DNA of 64,000 nt from HK1 sp965215295 (GCA_965215295.1 OZ244045.1:3286001-3350000), one strand, 5' to 3'; shown: positions 35,952 through 44,713, numbered from the stretch's first letter. Numbers and translations: made by a program. The notes: generated by a model not told the origin, from the sequence alone.

Positions 35952-37523
35952 TCACGTCGATGGCGCCGTTCCCGGGGCGCCTACCCCCCCGCGGCCCGTC
36001 CAGTCGGTATGGAAGAACTCGCCGCGCGGGCGGTCGATCCGCTCGTAGGTGTGGGCGCCGAAGTAGTCGCGCTGGGCCTGGAGCAGGTTCGCGGGCAGGC
36101 GCTCGCTGCGGTAGCCGTCGTACCAGGCCAGCGCGCTCGAGAACGCGGGCACCGGCACGCCGCGGGTCACCGCGGTCGCGACGACCCGCCGCCACGCGGC
36201 CTGCGCGCCGGCGATCGCGTCGCGGAAGTACGGCGCCAGCAGCAGGTTCGCAAGGTCCGGCGCTTCGTCGTAGGCCGCCTTGATGCGGTCGAGGAACGCG
36301 GCGCGGATGATGCAGCCGCCGCGCCACATGAGGGCGATGGCGCCGAGGTCGAGTCGCCAGCCGTACTCGGCCGACGCCATCGACAGGAGCTGGAAGCCCT
36401 GCGCGTAGGAGCAGATCTTCGAGGCGTAGAGGGCCTGGCGTACATCCTCCGCGAACGATGCGGCATCGCCGTCGAATCCGCTCCCGGCCGCCGGGTCTCC
36501 CGGCTGCACGTGCGTCTCCGGTAACCGGGCATCCCGGATCCCCCTCCCCCGGAGGACGGCATCGGAGCCGGGACCGGGCAACACGCGCGAGGCCGCGACC
36601 CGTTCGTCCTTGAGCGCGGAGAGGGCGCGCGCGAACACCGCCTCGGTGATCGCGGTGACCGGCGCACCGAGCATCAGCGAGTCGATGCCGGTCCACTTGC
36701 CGGTGCCCTTCTGGCCCGCCGCGTCGAGGATCAGATCGACGAGGGGGCGGCCCGTCTCGTCATCGACCCGCGCCAGAATCCGCGCGGTGATCTCGATGAG
36801 GTAGCTCGACAGCTCGCCTTCGTTCCAGTGCGCGAAGATCCCGCTCATGGCGCCGGGCTCGATGCCGCCGACGTCTCCGAGCAGGGCGTACGCCTCGGCG
36901 ATCATCTGCATGTCGCCGTACTCGATGCCGTTGTGCACCATCTTCACGTAGTGGCCGGCCCCGTCCGGGCCGATCCACTCGCAGCACGGAGCGCCATCGT
37001 CCACCTTCGCCGCGATCGCCTTGAAGATCGGCTCCAGGCCGGGCCAGGCATCGGCATTGCCGCCCGGCATGATGCTCGGCCCGAGCAGGGCGCCTTCCTC
37101 GCCGCCGGAGACGCCGGCGCCGACGTAGAGGATCCCCTGCCCGGCCAGGGCGCGGGTGCGCCTGGCCGTGTCCCGGTAGTTCGAGTTGCCCCCGTCGATC
37201 AGCACGTCCCCCGGATCGAGCAGCGGCGCGACGGCCTCGATGACCCGGTCCACGGCGCGGCCCGCCTGGACCATGAGCATCACCCGCCGCGGCCTGGCGA
37301 GCTTCGCGACGAGCTCCTCCGCGGACCACGCACCGACGATCGTCTTGCCGGCCGCGCGGGCCGCGAGAAACGCATCGACCTTCGACGTGGTCCGGTTGTA
37401 CACCGCCACCGTGTAGCCGCGGCTCGCCATGTTGAGGACCAGGTTCTCGCCCATGACCGCGAGGCCGACGACTCCGATGTCGGCCGTCTCCGGATCCTCC
37501 CGGGCTCGAAAGTCGCGGTTCAC
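35952..37523 (-). CDS. gnd: 6-phosphogluconate dehydrogenase (decarboxylating)
   Basis: Oxidative pentose-phosphate enzyme converting 6-phosphogluconate to ribulose 5-phosphate and CO2 with NADP. Dinucleotide motif IGVVGLAVMGENLVLNMA, substrate loops DGGNSNYRDT and GAGVSGGEEGALLGPSIMPGG, catalytic lysine in HYVKMVHNGIEYGDMQ, and the C-terminal QAQRDYFGAHTYERID tail. GTG start at 37523 with GAGGGG upstream. At 523 residues it is longer than the usual about 470: an extra segment of about 25 residues lies between RVAASRVLPGP and FAEDVRQALYASKICSYAQGF, and the tail is extended. No zwf or pgl gene is adjacent. Confidence 0.95.
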   Translation of the reverse strand: MNRDFRAREDPETADIGVVGLAVMGENLVLNMASRGYTVAVYNRTTSKVDAFLAARAAGKTIVGAWSAEELVAKLARPRRVMLMVQAGRAVDRVIEAVAPLLDPGDVLIDGGNSNYRDTARRTRALAGQGILYVGAGVSGGEEGALLGPSIMPGGNADAWPGLEPIFKAIAAKVDDGAPCCEWIGPDGAGHYVKMVHNGIEYGDMQMIAEAYALLGDVGGIEPGAMSGIFAHWNEGELSSYLIEITARILARVDDETGRPLVDLILDAAGQKGTGKWTGIDSLMLGAPVTAITEAVFARALSALKDERVAASRVLPGPGSDAVLRGRGIRDARLPETHVQPGDPAAGSGFDGDAASFAEDVRQALYASKICSYAQGFQLLSMASAEYGWRLDLGAIALMWRGGCIIRAAFLDRIKAAYDEAPDLANLLLAPYFRDAIAGAQAAWRRVVATAVTRGVPVPAFSSALAWYDGYRSERLPANLLQAQRDYFGAHTYERIDRPRGEFFHTDWTGRGGVGAPGTAPST

Positions 37524-37764
37524 GGCGAACCCCTCGCCACGACCCGCGCCACGTCCTGGCCGGTCACGGCGGCGATGGTGTCGAAATCGGCGTCATGGTG
37601 AACAACGGTCATGCGAGCGGCCTCCGCGGGGCATTGTCCAACGATGACGCGGCGCCGACAAACGCCCCGGTGGGTGGACCCGCCCGTCGCGCCGCCACGA
37701 TCCTTGCCGCGGGGAATGCGCCACGTCCTCGACCGTCCACGGCGTGCGGTGCAGAATCGGCCCG

Positions 37765-38445
37765 ATGCGCATCCTCTTCATCGAAGACGACCCGCAGACC
37801 ACTCGCTTCGTCCGCAAGGGGCTCGAGGAGGCCGGGCACGTCGTCGACCATGCCGGTGACGGCAGGCAGGGGCTGCTGCTCGCGCTCGATGCCGAGCACG
37901 ACGTCCTCGTCGTCGATCGGATGCTCCCCGGGCTCGACGGCCTGTCGATCGTGCGATCGTTGCGGGCCGCGGACCGGAGGACTCCGGTGCTCGTGCTGAG
38001 CGCGCTCGGCGAGGTCGACGATCGGGTGGAGGGCCTGCGCGCGGGCGGTGACGACTATCTCGTCAAGCCGTTCGCGTTCGCCGAGCTCTCGGCCCGCCTC
38101 GAAGCGCTCGCTCGACGGCGCGGCGGTGGCGATGCCGCGCCGGTGACCCGGCTCGTGGTCGCGAACCTGGAAATGGACCTCCTTGCGCGCGCCGTGAAGC
38201 GCGCCGGGCGCGACCTCGAGCTCAAGCCCCGCGAGTTCCGGTTGCTGGAGTACCTGATGCGCCACGCCGGCCAGGTGGTCACGCGCACCATGCTGCTCGA
38301 GGCGGTGTGGGACTACCACTTCGATCCGCAGACCAACGTCATCGACGTCCACGTGAGCCGCCTGCGGCGAAAGATCGATCGCGACTTCGACCCGCCCCTC
38401 ATCCACACCGTGCGCGGCGCGGGCTACGTGGTCCGCGAGCCATGA
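37765..38445 (+). CDS. OmpR/PhoB-family response regulator
   Basis: 226 residues: a receiver domain (MRILFIEDDPQ, acidic pair D9-D10, phospho-acceptor Asp in VLVVDRMLPG near residue 52, LSA and K104 in YLVKPFAFAEL) and a winged-helix DNA-binding domain (ELKPREFRLLEYLMRHAGQVV ... NVIDVHVSRLRRKID, TVRGAGYVV). It resembles QseB/TctD-type regulators more than PhoB. Its stop overlaps the first of two small repeat-derived ORFs and, through them, the histidine kinase. The Do-type protease gene downstream on the other strand suggests an envelope-stress role, by inference. Confidence 0.93.
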   Translation: MRILFIEDDPQTTRFVRKGLEEAGHVVDHAGDGRQGLLLALDAEHDVLVVDRMLPGLDGLSIVRSLRAADRRTPVLVLSALGEVDDRVEGLRAGGDDYLVKPFAFAELSARLEALARRRGGGDAAPVTRLVVANLEMDLLARAVKRAGRDLELKPREFRLLEYLMRHAGQVVTRTMLLEAVWDYHFDPQTNVIDVHVSRLRRKIDRDFDPPLIHTVRGAGYVVREP

Positions 38446-38549
38446 CCGCGACCCCCCGCGACGGCGCATGGCGCACTCCCGATTGCGGGTCCCGTCCGCC
38501 GCTCGTTCGTCCGGTGCGCGGCGTGGGCCGCGGCATCCGCGAGCCATGA
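38442..38549 (+). CDS. 35-codon repeat-derived ORF 1 coupled to the response regulator
   Basis: ATG 38442 overlaps the regulator stop (ATGA) and the ORF ends at TGA 38547-38549, itself overlapping the next ATG. It reads MTATPRDGAWRTPDCGSR... and ends GRGIREP, beginning like the kinase (VTAITRSVAWR) and ending like the regulator (GYVVREP). It may be only a translational relay rather than a functional peptide. Confidence 0.5.
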   Translation: MTATPRDGAWRTPDCGSRPPLVRPVRGVGRGIREP

Positions 38550-38653
38550 CCGCGACCCTCCGCGGCGGCGCATGGCGCACTCCCGATCGCGGGTCCCGTC
38601 CACCCCTCGTTCGTCCGGTGCGCGGCGCGGGCCGCGGCATCCGCGCGCCGTGA
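38546..38653 (+). CDS. 35-codon repeat-derived ORF 2 coupled to the histidine kinase
   Basis: Near-copy of ORF 1 with the same length, beginning MTATLRGGAWRTPDRGSR and ending GRGIRAP. Its TGA (38651-38653) overlaps the kinase GTG (38650-38652). The arrangement preserves the four-base start/stop overlap at each of three junctions. Confidence 0.5.
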   Translation: MTATLRGGAWRTPDRGSRPPLVRPVRGAGRGIRAP

Positions 38654-40020
38654 CCGCGATCACCCGCAGCGTCGCGTGGCGCATCGCCATCGGTTACGGG
38701 GCGCTGTTCGGGCTCTCGGTGCTCGCCCTGCTCGTGTTCATCTACCTCTCGACCGCGGGCTACATGGCCCGGCAGATGGAGGCGGTGATCGAGGCCGAGG
38801 TGCAGGGGCTCGCGGAGCGGTACCGGATCGGGGGTCTGCGGGGCCTGCGCCGCCTCGTCGACGAGCGGCTCGCGCGCAACCCCGCGAGCTCGTCCATCTA
38901 CCTGCTCGCCGATCCGGCGTTCCGGGTGCGCGCGGGCAATCTCGACCGTTGGCCCGAGGCCGCGCGGAGCACCGAGCGCTGGGTCGAGTTCGAGCTCTAC
39001 GCCGCGGGCGACGACGACGCCCGGCCCGAGGTGCATCGGGCGCGCGCCCGGCATATTCAGCTTCCGGGCGGGTTCCACCTGCTCGTCGGGCGCAACGTGC
39101 GGGACCTCGAGGAGATGCGCTCGGCCGTCGTCCGCGCGGTGGCGTGGGGCGTCGGCGTCACCGTGGTGCTTGCGGTCGCCGGTGCGTGGTGGATGCGAAG
39201 GAGCGTGGCGGCACGCATCGAGGCCGTCAGCCACACGTCGCGCCGCATCATGGAGGGCGAGCTTTCCGAGCGCATCGAGAGCCACGGGAGCGGCGACGAG
39301 TTCGACGAGCTCATCGCGAACCTGAACGCGATGCTCGACCGCATCGAGACCCTGATGGACGACGTGCGCAGGGTCTCGGACAACGTCGCGCACGATCTGC
39401 GCACCCCCCTCGGCCGCTTGCGCACGCGCCTCGAGCAGCTTCGGGACGCGAGCGGCGACGGCGCCTCGGCGGCGCTGGCGGATGCGGCGCTCGCCGAGGC
39501 CGATCAGATGCTCGCGACCTTCAACGCCCTGCTTCGCATCGCCCGCATCGAGACCGAGCGGCGAAAGCATGCCTTCGAGCGGGTGGACCTCGCGGCCGTC
39601 GGGGACGACGTCGCCGATCTCTACGCGCCGCTGGCCGAATCGCGCGGCATCACCTTCCGCCACTCCGGCATCGGGGCGCCGGTCGAGGGGGACGCCGACC
39701 TGCTGTTCCAGTCGCTCGCGAACCTGCTCGACAACGCGATGAAGTACACCCCGGAAGGCGGCGCGGTGACACTGCACGTCACTTCCGACGACGACACCGT
39801 GACCGTCGTCGTCGCCGACAGCGGACCGGGGGTGCCATCCGGGGAGCGCGAGGCGGTGCTGCGCCGGTTCTATCGCCTGGAGCCCGCCCGCGGCGCCCCC
39901 GGCAGCGGGCTGGGCCTGAGCCTCGTCGCCGCCGTCGCCCAGCTCCACGGGGCGACGCTGACCCTCGGCGACAACGCCCCGGGACTCGTGGTCCGGTTGC
40001 GGTTCGAGCGCGCCCGGTGA
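38650..40020 (+). CDS. Membrane sensor histidine kinase
   Basis: 456 residues from GTG 38650. TM1 about 14-36 (GALFGLSVLALLVFIYL), a periplasmic sensor of about 135 residues, TM2 about 165-185, HAMP (RRSVAARIEAVSHTSRRIMEGELSERI), HisKA with the phospho-accepting His in DNVAHDLRTPLGRLRTRLE, and HATPase with LLDNAMKYTPEG (N box), VADSGPGV (G1) and GSGLGLSLV (G2). Cognate of the upstream response regulator. The start is inferred from coupling and from alignment with the repeat copies; an upstream ATG at 38572 would give a low-complexity extension through the repeat. Confidence 0.93.
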   Translation: MTAITRSVAWRIAIGYGALFGLSVLALLVFIYLSTAGYMARQMEAVIEAEVQGLAERYRIGGLRGLRRLVDERLARNPASSSIYLLADPAFRVRAGNLDRWPEAARSTERWVEFELYAAGDDDARPEVHRARARHIQLPGGFHLLVGRNVRDLEEMRSAVVRAVAWGVGVTVVLAVAGAWWMRRSVAARIEAVSHTSRRIMEGELSERIESHGSGDEFDELIANLNAMLDRIETLMDDVRRVSDNVAHDLRTPLGRLRTRLEQLRDASGDGASAALADAALAEADQMLATFNALLRIARIETERRKHAFERVDLAAVGDDVADLYAPLAESRGITFRHSGIGAPVEGDADLLFQSLANLLDNAMKYTPEGGAVTLHVTSDDDTVTVVVADSGPGVPSGEREAVLRRFYRLEPARGAPGSGLGLSLVAAVAQLHGATLTLGDNAPGLVVRLRFERAR

Positions 40021-40150
40021 CGCGCGGTCGTCGGGGGCAGGATTGGAGCGATCGCCCCCGAGCTGCGGTTCGAGCGTCCGATGACGCACGGTTGTCGGGG
40101 CAAGAAAGGTGCCTTCGTCCCCAAGCTGCGGTTCACGCGCCCGTTGACGC
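39999..40150. repeat. Degenerate tandem copies (66/63-bp period) of the kinase gene 3' end
   Basis: GCGGTTCGAGCG, the end of the kinase gene, is at 39999, 40065 and (as GCGGTTCACGCG) 40128, each followed by a TGACGC(G/A)C-like stretch. The first copy is coding with the stop; the other two are in the spacer. Confidence 0.85.
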
Positions 40151-40262
40151 GCGCCCAGGCGAAGGGCGGGGGTCGAGCAGCGTGTCCGCCGGGACGGTCT
40201 CCGGCTGACGCGCACGTGAGGCGGGCGGAGCCGTCGCCCCGCCCGCCGCTCGGCCTGGCGCT

Positions 40263-41774
40263 TCAGCCGCGGTCGAGGTCGATCGCGACGTAGCGCCGGC
40301 GATCGCCGCGCTCGACGAGCAGCAGCACCGGCTTGTCGCCGGAGGCCGCGGCACGGACCGCATCGGCGACCTCGCCGGGACGGCTCACCGTCCTGCTCCC
40401 GGCGCGCACGATGACGTCGCCGGGGCGGAGCCCGCTACGGGCGGCCGGACTGCCGGGGTCCACCCCGGCGATCGCGACCCCCGCCTCGCCCGGCTCGCCT
40501 TGCGGCGCGAGCGTCACGCCGAGCCTTGGAGCGTCATCCTCCTCCGTCGAGGCGGTGGCGAACGCGCTCTCCGGCTCCTGCGTGCCGATCGTCGCGGTCA
40601 GGGTCTCGTCGCGTCCGTCACGCCGGACCTCGATCGCGACCTCGGCCCCCGAGTCGCGCTCCGCGACGATGCGGGGCAGGTCCTTCATCGTGTCGATCGG
40701 CTCGCCGGCGAACGAGACGATGACGTCACCGGGACGCAGTCCGGCGCGGGCGGCGGGTCCGTCCGCCATCACCGAGGCGACGAGGGCGCCCTTCGCCTCG
40801 TCGAGGCCGAGCGCCTCGGCCAGCGTCTCGTCGATGCCCTGGACCGCGACCCCGAGCCAGCCGCGCTCGACCCTGCCCTCGGCCCGCAGCGACTCGATGA
40901 CCGGCCGGGCGACGTTCGCGGGGATCGCGAAGCCGATGCCGACGTTCCCGCCGGTGGGGCTGAAGATCGCGGTGTTCACCCCGACCACGCGGCCGCCGCG
41001 GTCGAACAGCGGGCCGCCGGAGTTGCCGCGGTTGATCGGGGCGTCGAGCTGGAGGTAGTCGTCGTAGGGGCCCGAGCCGATGTCGCGCCCGCGCGCCGAG
41101 ACGATGCCCGCGGTGACGGTGCCGCCGAGACCGAAGGGGTTTCCGACCGCGACCACCCAGTCCCCGACCCGCGTCGCATCGGAGTCCCCGAACTCGACGG
41201 CGGGCAGCGACTCGCCGGCGTCGACCTCGATGAGCGCGAGGTCGGTCTTCGGGTCGGCGCCCGCGACCCGCGCTTCCAGCTTGCGCCCGTCGTGCAGGGT
41301 GACCGTCACCGTGTCCGCTCCCTTCACCACGTGGTGGCTCGTGACGATGAGCCCCGAGGCGTCGATGACGAACCCGGAACCGACGCCCTCGGCCCGCGGC
41401 GCGCCGGGTCCGTGGCGCCCCGGGACCCCGGGCATCCGCCGGAAACGCCGAAAGTCGTGAAAGTGCTCCGGGAGCTCCATTCCCGGCGGCGCCCGCCATG
41501 TGTACGACCCGGCGGCGGGCCGGATGGCGCGGGTGACCTGTACGTTGACCACGGCGGGCCGCACCGCGTGCACGAGGTCGGCGAAGCCGCCCTGCGTCGC
41601 GGCGCCGGACATCGTGGCGCCGTGCGTCGTGCTCGTCGCGGCGCCGGCCGCCGCCGTGGCGTTCGCCGGGCTCCAGGGCTCGCTCACGGCGACGGCGCCG
41701 ACGATCGCGGCCGCCACCGCGGCCGCGACCAGGGTGCGCCGGAGCCGGGTCCGCATCGGGTTCTTCTGCGTCAT
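40263..41774 (-). CDS. Do/DegQ-type periplasmic serine protease
   Basis: HtrA-family protease/chaperone of 503 residues. N-terminal export helix (TLVAAAVAAAIVGAVAV); trypsin-like domain with the triad His (VTSHHVVKGADTV), Asp (DPKTDLALIEVD) and Ser (INRGNSGGPLF); two PDZ domains, each with an AGLRPGDVI-type loop (AARAGLRPGDVIVSFAG and AARSGLRPGDVIVRAG). ATG 41774 has GGAGG about 9 bases upstream. Tail-to-tail with the two-component genes, which may control envelope quality, although convergent orientation gives no direct evidence. Confidence 0.94.
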   Translation of the reverse strand: MTQKNPMRTRLRRTLVAAAVAAAIVGAVAVSEPWSPANATAAAGAATSTTHGATMSGAATQGGFADLVHAVRPAVVNVQVTRAIRPAAGSYTWRAPPGMELPEHFHDFRRFRRMPGVPGRHGPGAPRAEGVGSGFVIDASGLIVTSHHVVKGADTVTVTLHDGRKLEARVAGADPKTDLALIEVDAGESLPAVEFGDSDATRVGDWVVAVGNPFGLGGTVTAGIVSARGRDIGSGPYDDYLQLDAPINRGNSGGPLFDRGGRVVGVNTAIFSPTGGNVGIGFAIPANVARPVIESLRAEGRVERGWLGVAVQGIDETLAEALGLDEAKGALVASVMADGPAARAGLRPGDVIVSFAGEPIDTMKDLPRIVAERDSGAEVAIEVRRDGRDETLTATIGTQEPESAFATASTEEDDAPRLGVTLAPQGEPGEAGVAIAGVDPGSPAARSGLRPGDVIVRAGSRTVSRPGEVADAVRAAASGDKPVLLLVERGDRRRYVAIDLDRG

Positions 41775-41835
41775 TTCGAATGTCCTCCGGAATCGATCGA
41801 GGTCCGGCCCGCCTCCCTCCTCGCCGTCTCCGGTC

Positions 41836-41870
41836 CGCATTCCTCGCCGGACCGCGAAGCGAGGGCGCGG
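41836..41870. repeat. Dispersed intergenic repeat, copy 1
   Basis: Core GCGAAGCGAGGGCGCGG shared with 48585-48601; a 26-bp segment (41845-41870) has only two differences from 48576-48601. CCTCGC ... GCGAGG forms a small hairpin. The two copies lie on either side of the pst-phoU-mtfA block. Confidence 0.75.
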
Positions 41871-41983
41871 AGCCGGCGGGCCACGCCGGAGGAAAAGATA
41901 GAGCCGGCCGGGTGACCGGTGGGTGGGCGCGACATGAACGTTTTTTCATCAACGCGCTCCCGGACGGCCCGCTGCCACATTCG

Positions 41984-42010
41984 TGTCACATTCATGACCG
42001 ATGGTTGTCA
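41984..42010 (+). promoter_or_regulatory. Pho-box-like site upstream of pstS
   Basis: Half-sites at 11-bp intervals: TGTCA (41984), degenerate TGACC (41995), TGTCA (42006). This matches the 11-bp spacing of PhoB binding repeats and lies about 120 bases before the pstS start. PhoB itself is not recognised in the window. Confidence 0.6.
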
Positions 42011-42128
42011 CGGACCGCCGGTACAACACCCGGCGAGGGCGGACATGGCGGGCGGCCCCGGCCGTCGGCGCCTCGCGCCTTCGCTGGCGGAAGTCTCACC
42101 CCATCCTTCAACCTCGGAGAATCCGGAA

Positions 42129-43169
42129 ATGAAGCGTACATTCGTCCTTGCGGCGGTCGCGGCGGCGATCGCGGGCCCGGCTCAGGCTCGCGACTACATC
42201 AGCATCGTCGGCTCCTCGACCGTCTACCCCTTTGCCACCGTGGTCGCGGAGCAGTTCGGCAAGACCACCCGCTTCAAGACCCCGAAGATCGAGTCCACCG
42301 GCTCGGGCGGGGGCCTGAAGCTGTTCTGCGCCGGCGTCGGCGTCGAACACCCCGATGTCACCAACGCCTCGCGGCGCATCAAGAAGAGCGAGGTCGAGCA
42401 GTGCGCCAGGAACGGCGTGAAGGAGATCGTCGAGGTCAAGATCGGCTATGACGGCATCGTGCTCGCGAACTCCCGGAAGTCCGCGCCCATCGAGATCTCC
42501 AGAAAGCAGATCTTCCTCGCGCTCGCGAAGGACGTGCCGAACCCGGACGGCGGCGAGACCCTGGTCCCCAACCCGTACGTGAAGTGGAGCGATGTCGACG
42601 CGTCCCTGCCCGGCACGAAGATCGAGGTCCTGGGTCCACCGCCCACCTCCGGTACCCGGGACGCCTTCGCCGAGCTCGCCCTTGAAGGCGGCTGCAAGGA
42701 GGTCGGCTGGATCAAGGCGATGAAGAAGAAGGACAAGAAGCGCTACAAGTCGATCTGCCACACCGTGCGCGAGGACGGCGGGTACGTCGAAGCGGGCGAG
42801 AACGACAACCTGATCGTGCAGAAGCTGGACGCCAACCCGGCCGCGTTCGGGGTGTTCGGCTACAGCTTCCTCGACCAGAACTCCGACAAGCTCCAGGGAG
42901 CCGAGGTCGACGGCGTGGAGCCGGCGTTCGAGAACATCGCCGCCCAGTCCTATCCGGTCTCCCGCCCCCTGTACTTCTACGTGAAGAAGGCGCACATCGG
43001 GAGCATTCCCGGCATGAAGGAGTACCTGGACGAGTTCACGAGCGAGAAGGCGTGGGGTCCCGACGGCTACCTCGCCGACAAGGGCATGATCCCGATGCCG
43101 GCCGCCGAGCGGAGCAGGTTCAGTGCCGACGTGAGGCGCCTGTCGGACCTGAACCTCGCATCGAACTAG
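42129..43169 (+). CDS. pstS: Phosphate-binding periplasmic protein PstS
   Basis: Substrate-binding component of the high-affinity Pst phosphate importer. 346 residues: signal peptide (FVLAAVAAAIAGPAQA), then the family hallmark IVGSSTVYPFATVVAEQF and the phosphate-binding regions ESTGSGGGLKLFCAG and PPPTSGTRDAFAEL. C-terminal YFYVKKAHIGSIPGMKEYLDEF is usual in the proteobacterial long form. GGAGAATCC gives a fair ribosome binding site before ATG 42129. First gene of pstSCAB-phoU behind a Pho-box-like site. Confidence 0.96.
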   Translation: MKRTFVLAAVAAAIAGPAQARDYISIVGSSTVYPFATVVAEQFGKTTRFKTPKIESTGSGGGLKLFCAGVGVEHPDVTNASRRIKKSEVEQCARNGVKEIVEVKIGYDGIVLANSRKSAPIEISRKQIFLALAKDVPNPDGGETLVPNPYVKWSDVDASLPGTKIEVLGPPPTSGTRDAFAELALEGGCKEVGWIKAMKKKDKKRYKSICHTVREDGGYVEAGENDNLIVQKLDANPAAFGVFGYSFLDQNSDKLQGAEVDGVEPAFENIAAQSYPVSRPLYFYVKKAHIGSIPGMKEYLDEFTSEKAWGPDGYLADKGMIPMPAAERSRFSADVRRLSDLNLASN

Positions 43170-43324
43170 CACGGGAGCGTCCCTTGCCCATGACGGTACT
43201 CGGCGCCGCCCGCGGACACCCCGCGGCCGGCGCCGGGGCGGCGGAGCCGCCGCCCGCGGCGTCCCCGGAGTCGTGGAGGTTCGCCGGGCCCATGGCCGAG
43301 AGACGGCCACCGGAAGCCTGAGCC

Positions 43325-44713
43325 ATGTCCGGCACCGCCCTTGTCGCGGTACTCCTCGTGTTCACCGCGTTCGCGTTCCACCTCGGCCGCCGGCGCGCCT
43401 TCGCCGTCTCCGCCGCGGTCGGCGGCGCGAAGCACCTGCACTCCCTGCCGGGCTACTACGGGAGCCTCGCCGCACTGTGGTGCGCACTCCCGGCGATCAT
43501 CGTGCTCGGGCTCTGGTTCTCGTTCGAATCGCATGTCGTCGAGAGCCTGGTCGTATCCGGTCTGCCGGAGGACACCCGGGCGCTGCCGCCGGAACGCCTG
43601 AACCTCATCGTCAACGACATCCGGAACCTTGCGGAAGGCAACATCGTCTCCGGCGAGGTCGTCCCGGAGATGCGCGCGGCGGCCGACCACTACCTCGAGC
43701 TGCGGCGCACCGCCGCCGCCGCGTCGGCCGTGGCGGTGCTCGCGATCGCGATCGCCGGGCTGGGTCTGGCGTGGCGCCGGATATCGCCGGGCCTGCGGGC
43801 CCGGAACCGGGTCGAGCAGATCGTCCGGGGCCTCCTGATCGCGAGCTCAACCGTCGCGATATTCACCACCGTCGGCATCGTGCTCTCGGTGCTGTTCGAG
43901 GCGCTTCGCTTCTTCGGCCACGTGCCGGTCGCGGACTTCCTGTTCGGCCTCGACTGGAGTCCGCAGATGGCGATCCGGGAGGATCAGGTGGGATCGTCCG
44001 GCGCCTTCGGCGCGATCCCGCTGTTCGCCGGCACCCTGCTCATCTCGTTCATCGCGATGATGGTGGCGGCGCCGGTCGGCCTGTTCGCGGCCATCTACCT
44101 CGCCGAATACGCCTCCTCGGGGTTCCGTTCGATCGCGAAGCCGGTCCTGGAGATCCTCGCGGGCGTGCCGACCGTCGTGTACGGCTTCTTCGCGGCGCTG
44201 ACCGTGGCCCCGATGATCCGGGACGGCGGTGCGATCGTCGGGCTGGACGTGGCGAGCGAAAGCGCCCTGGCGGCCGGCCTGGTCATGGGGGTGATGATCA
44301 TCCCCTTCGTCTCGTCGCTGTCCGACGACGTCATCAACGCGGTGCCGCAGTCGCTTCGCGACGGCTCCTACGCGCTCGGCGCGACCCGGGCGGAGACGGT
44401 CCGGCAAGTGGTCCTGCCGGCCGCGCTGCCCGGGATCGTGGGGGGGATGCTGCTGGCGATATCGCGCGCCATCGGCGAGACGATGATCGTGGTCATGGCG
44501 GCGGGCCTCGCCGCGAACCTGACCGCGAACCCCCTCCAGGCGGTCACCACGGTGACGGTGCAGATCGTCACCCTGCTCGTGGGCGATCAGGAGTTCGACA
44601 GCCCCAAGACGCTGGCCGCATTCGCGCTGGGCCTGGTGCTCTTCACCGTCACCCTCTGCCTGAACGTCATCGCGCTGCACGTGGTGCGGAAGTACCGCGA
44701 GCAGTACGAGTGA
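43325..44713 (+). CDS. pstC: Phosphate ABC transporter permease PstC
   Basis: 462-residue membrane protein of the long proteobacterial type. One N-terminal helix and a periplasmic loop precede two further helices (about 120-200), then the conserved permease core with six helices and the ABC-coupling EAA-like loop (QSLRDGSYALGATRAETVRQVVLPAALPGI). Phosphate permease motifs AIPLFAGTLLISFIAMMVAAPVGLFAAIYLAEYA are clear. Translation starts at ATG 43325, 156 bases after pstS, and the stop is 26 bases before the pstA start. Confidence 0.95.
   Translation: MSGTALVAVLLVFTAFAFHLGRRRAFAVSAAVGGAKHLHSLPGYYGSLAALWCALPAIIVLGLWFSFESHVVESLVVSGLPEDTRALPPERLNLIVNDIRNLAEGNIVSGEVVPEMRAAADHYLELRRTAAAASAVAVLAIAIAGLGLAWRRISPGLRARNRVEQIVRGLLIASSTVAIFTTVGIVLSVLFEALRFFGHVPVADFLFGLDWSPQMAIREDQVGSSGAFGAIPLFAGTLLISFIAMMVAAPVGLFAAIYLAEYASSGFRSIAKPVLEILAGVPTVVYGFFAALTVAPMIRDGGAIVGLDVASESALAAGLVMGVMIIPFVSSLSDDVINAVPQSLRDGSYALGATRAETVRQVVLPAALPGIVGGMLLAISRAIGETMIVVMAAGLAANLTANPLQAVTTVTVQIVTLLVGDQEFDSPKTLAAFALGLVLFTVTLCLNVIALHVVRKYREQYE

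Larger units (their letters stand above)
38441..38653 (+). repeat. 104-bp tandem repeat spanning the response regulator/histidine kinase junction
   Basis: (C)ATGACCGCGA at 38441 recurs at 38545 and as CGTGACCGCGAT at 38649, an exact period of 104. Each unit starts with the kinase-gene 5' end and finishes with a copy of the regulator-gene 3' end (VRG(A/V)GxxxREP-stop), so the unit is a duplicated gene junction. Confidence 0.95.
41775..42128. other. 354-bp divergent spacer carrying the pst promoter region
   Basis: Between the Do protease (minus) and pstS (plus). It contains one copy of a dispersed hairpin repeat (41836-41870), a T6 run at 41941-41946, and a Pho-box-like array at 41984-42010. 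No gene. Confidence 0.6.

Noticed and set aside
37609..40215. 868-codon minus-strand frame antisense to the two-component genes
   Set aside because: Composition of a GC-rich shadow; the plus-strand regulator and kinase have complete catalytic motifs.
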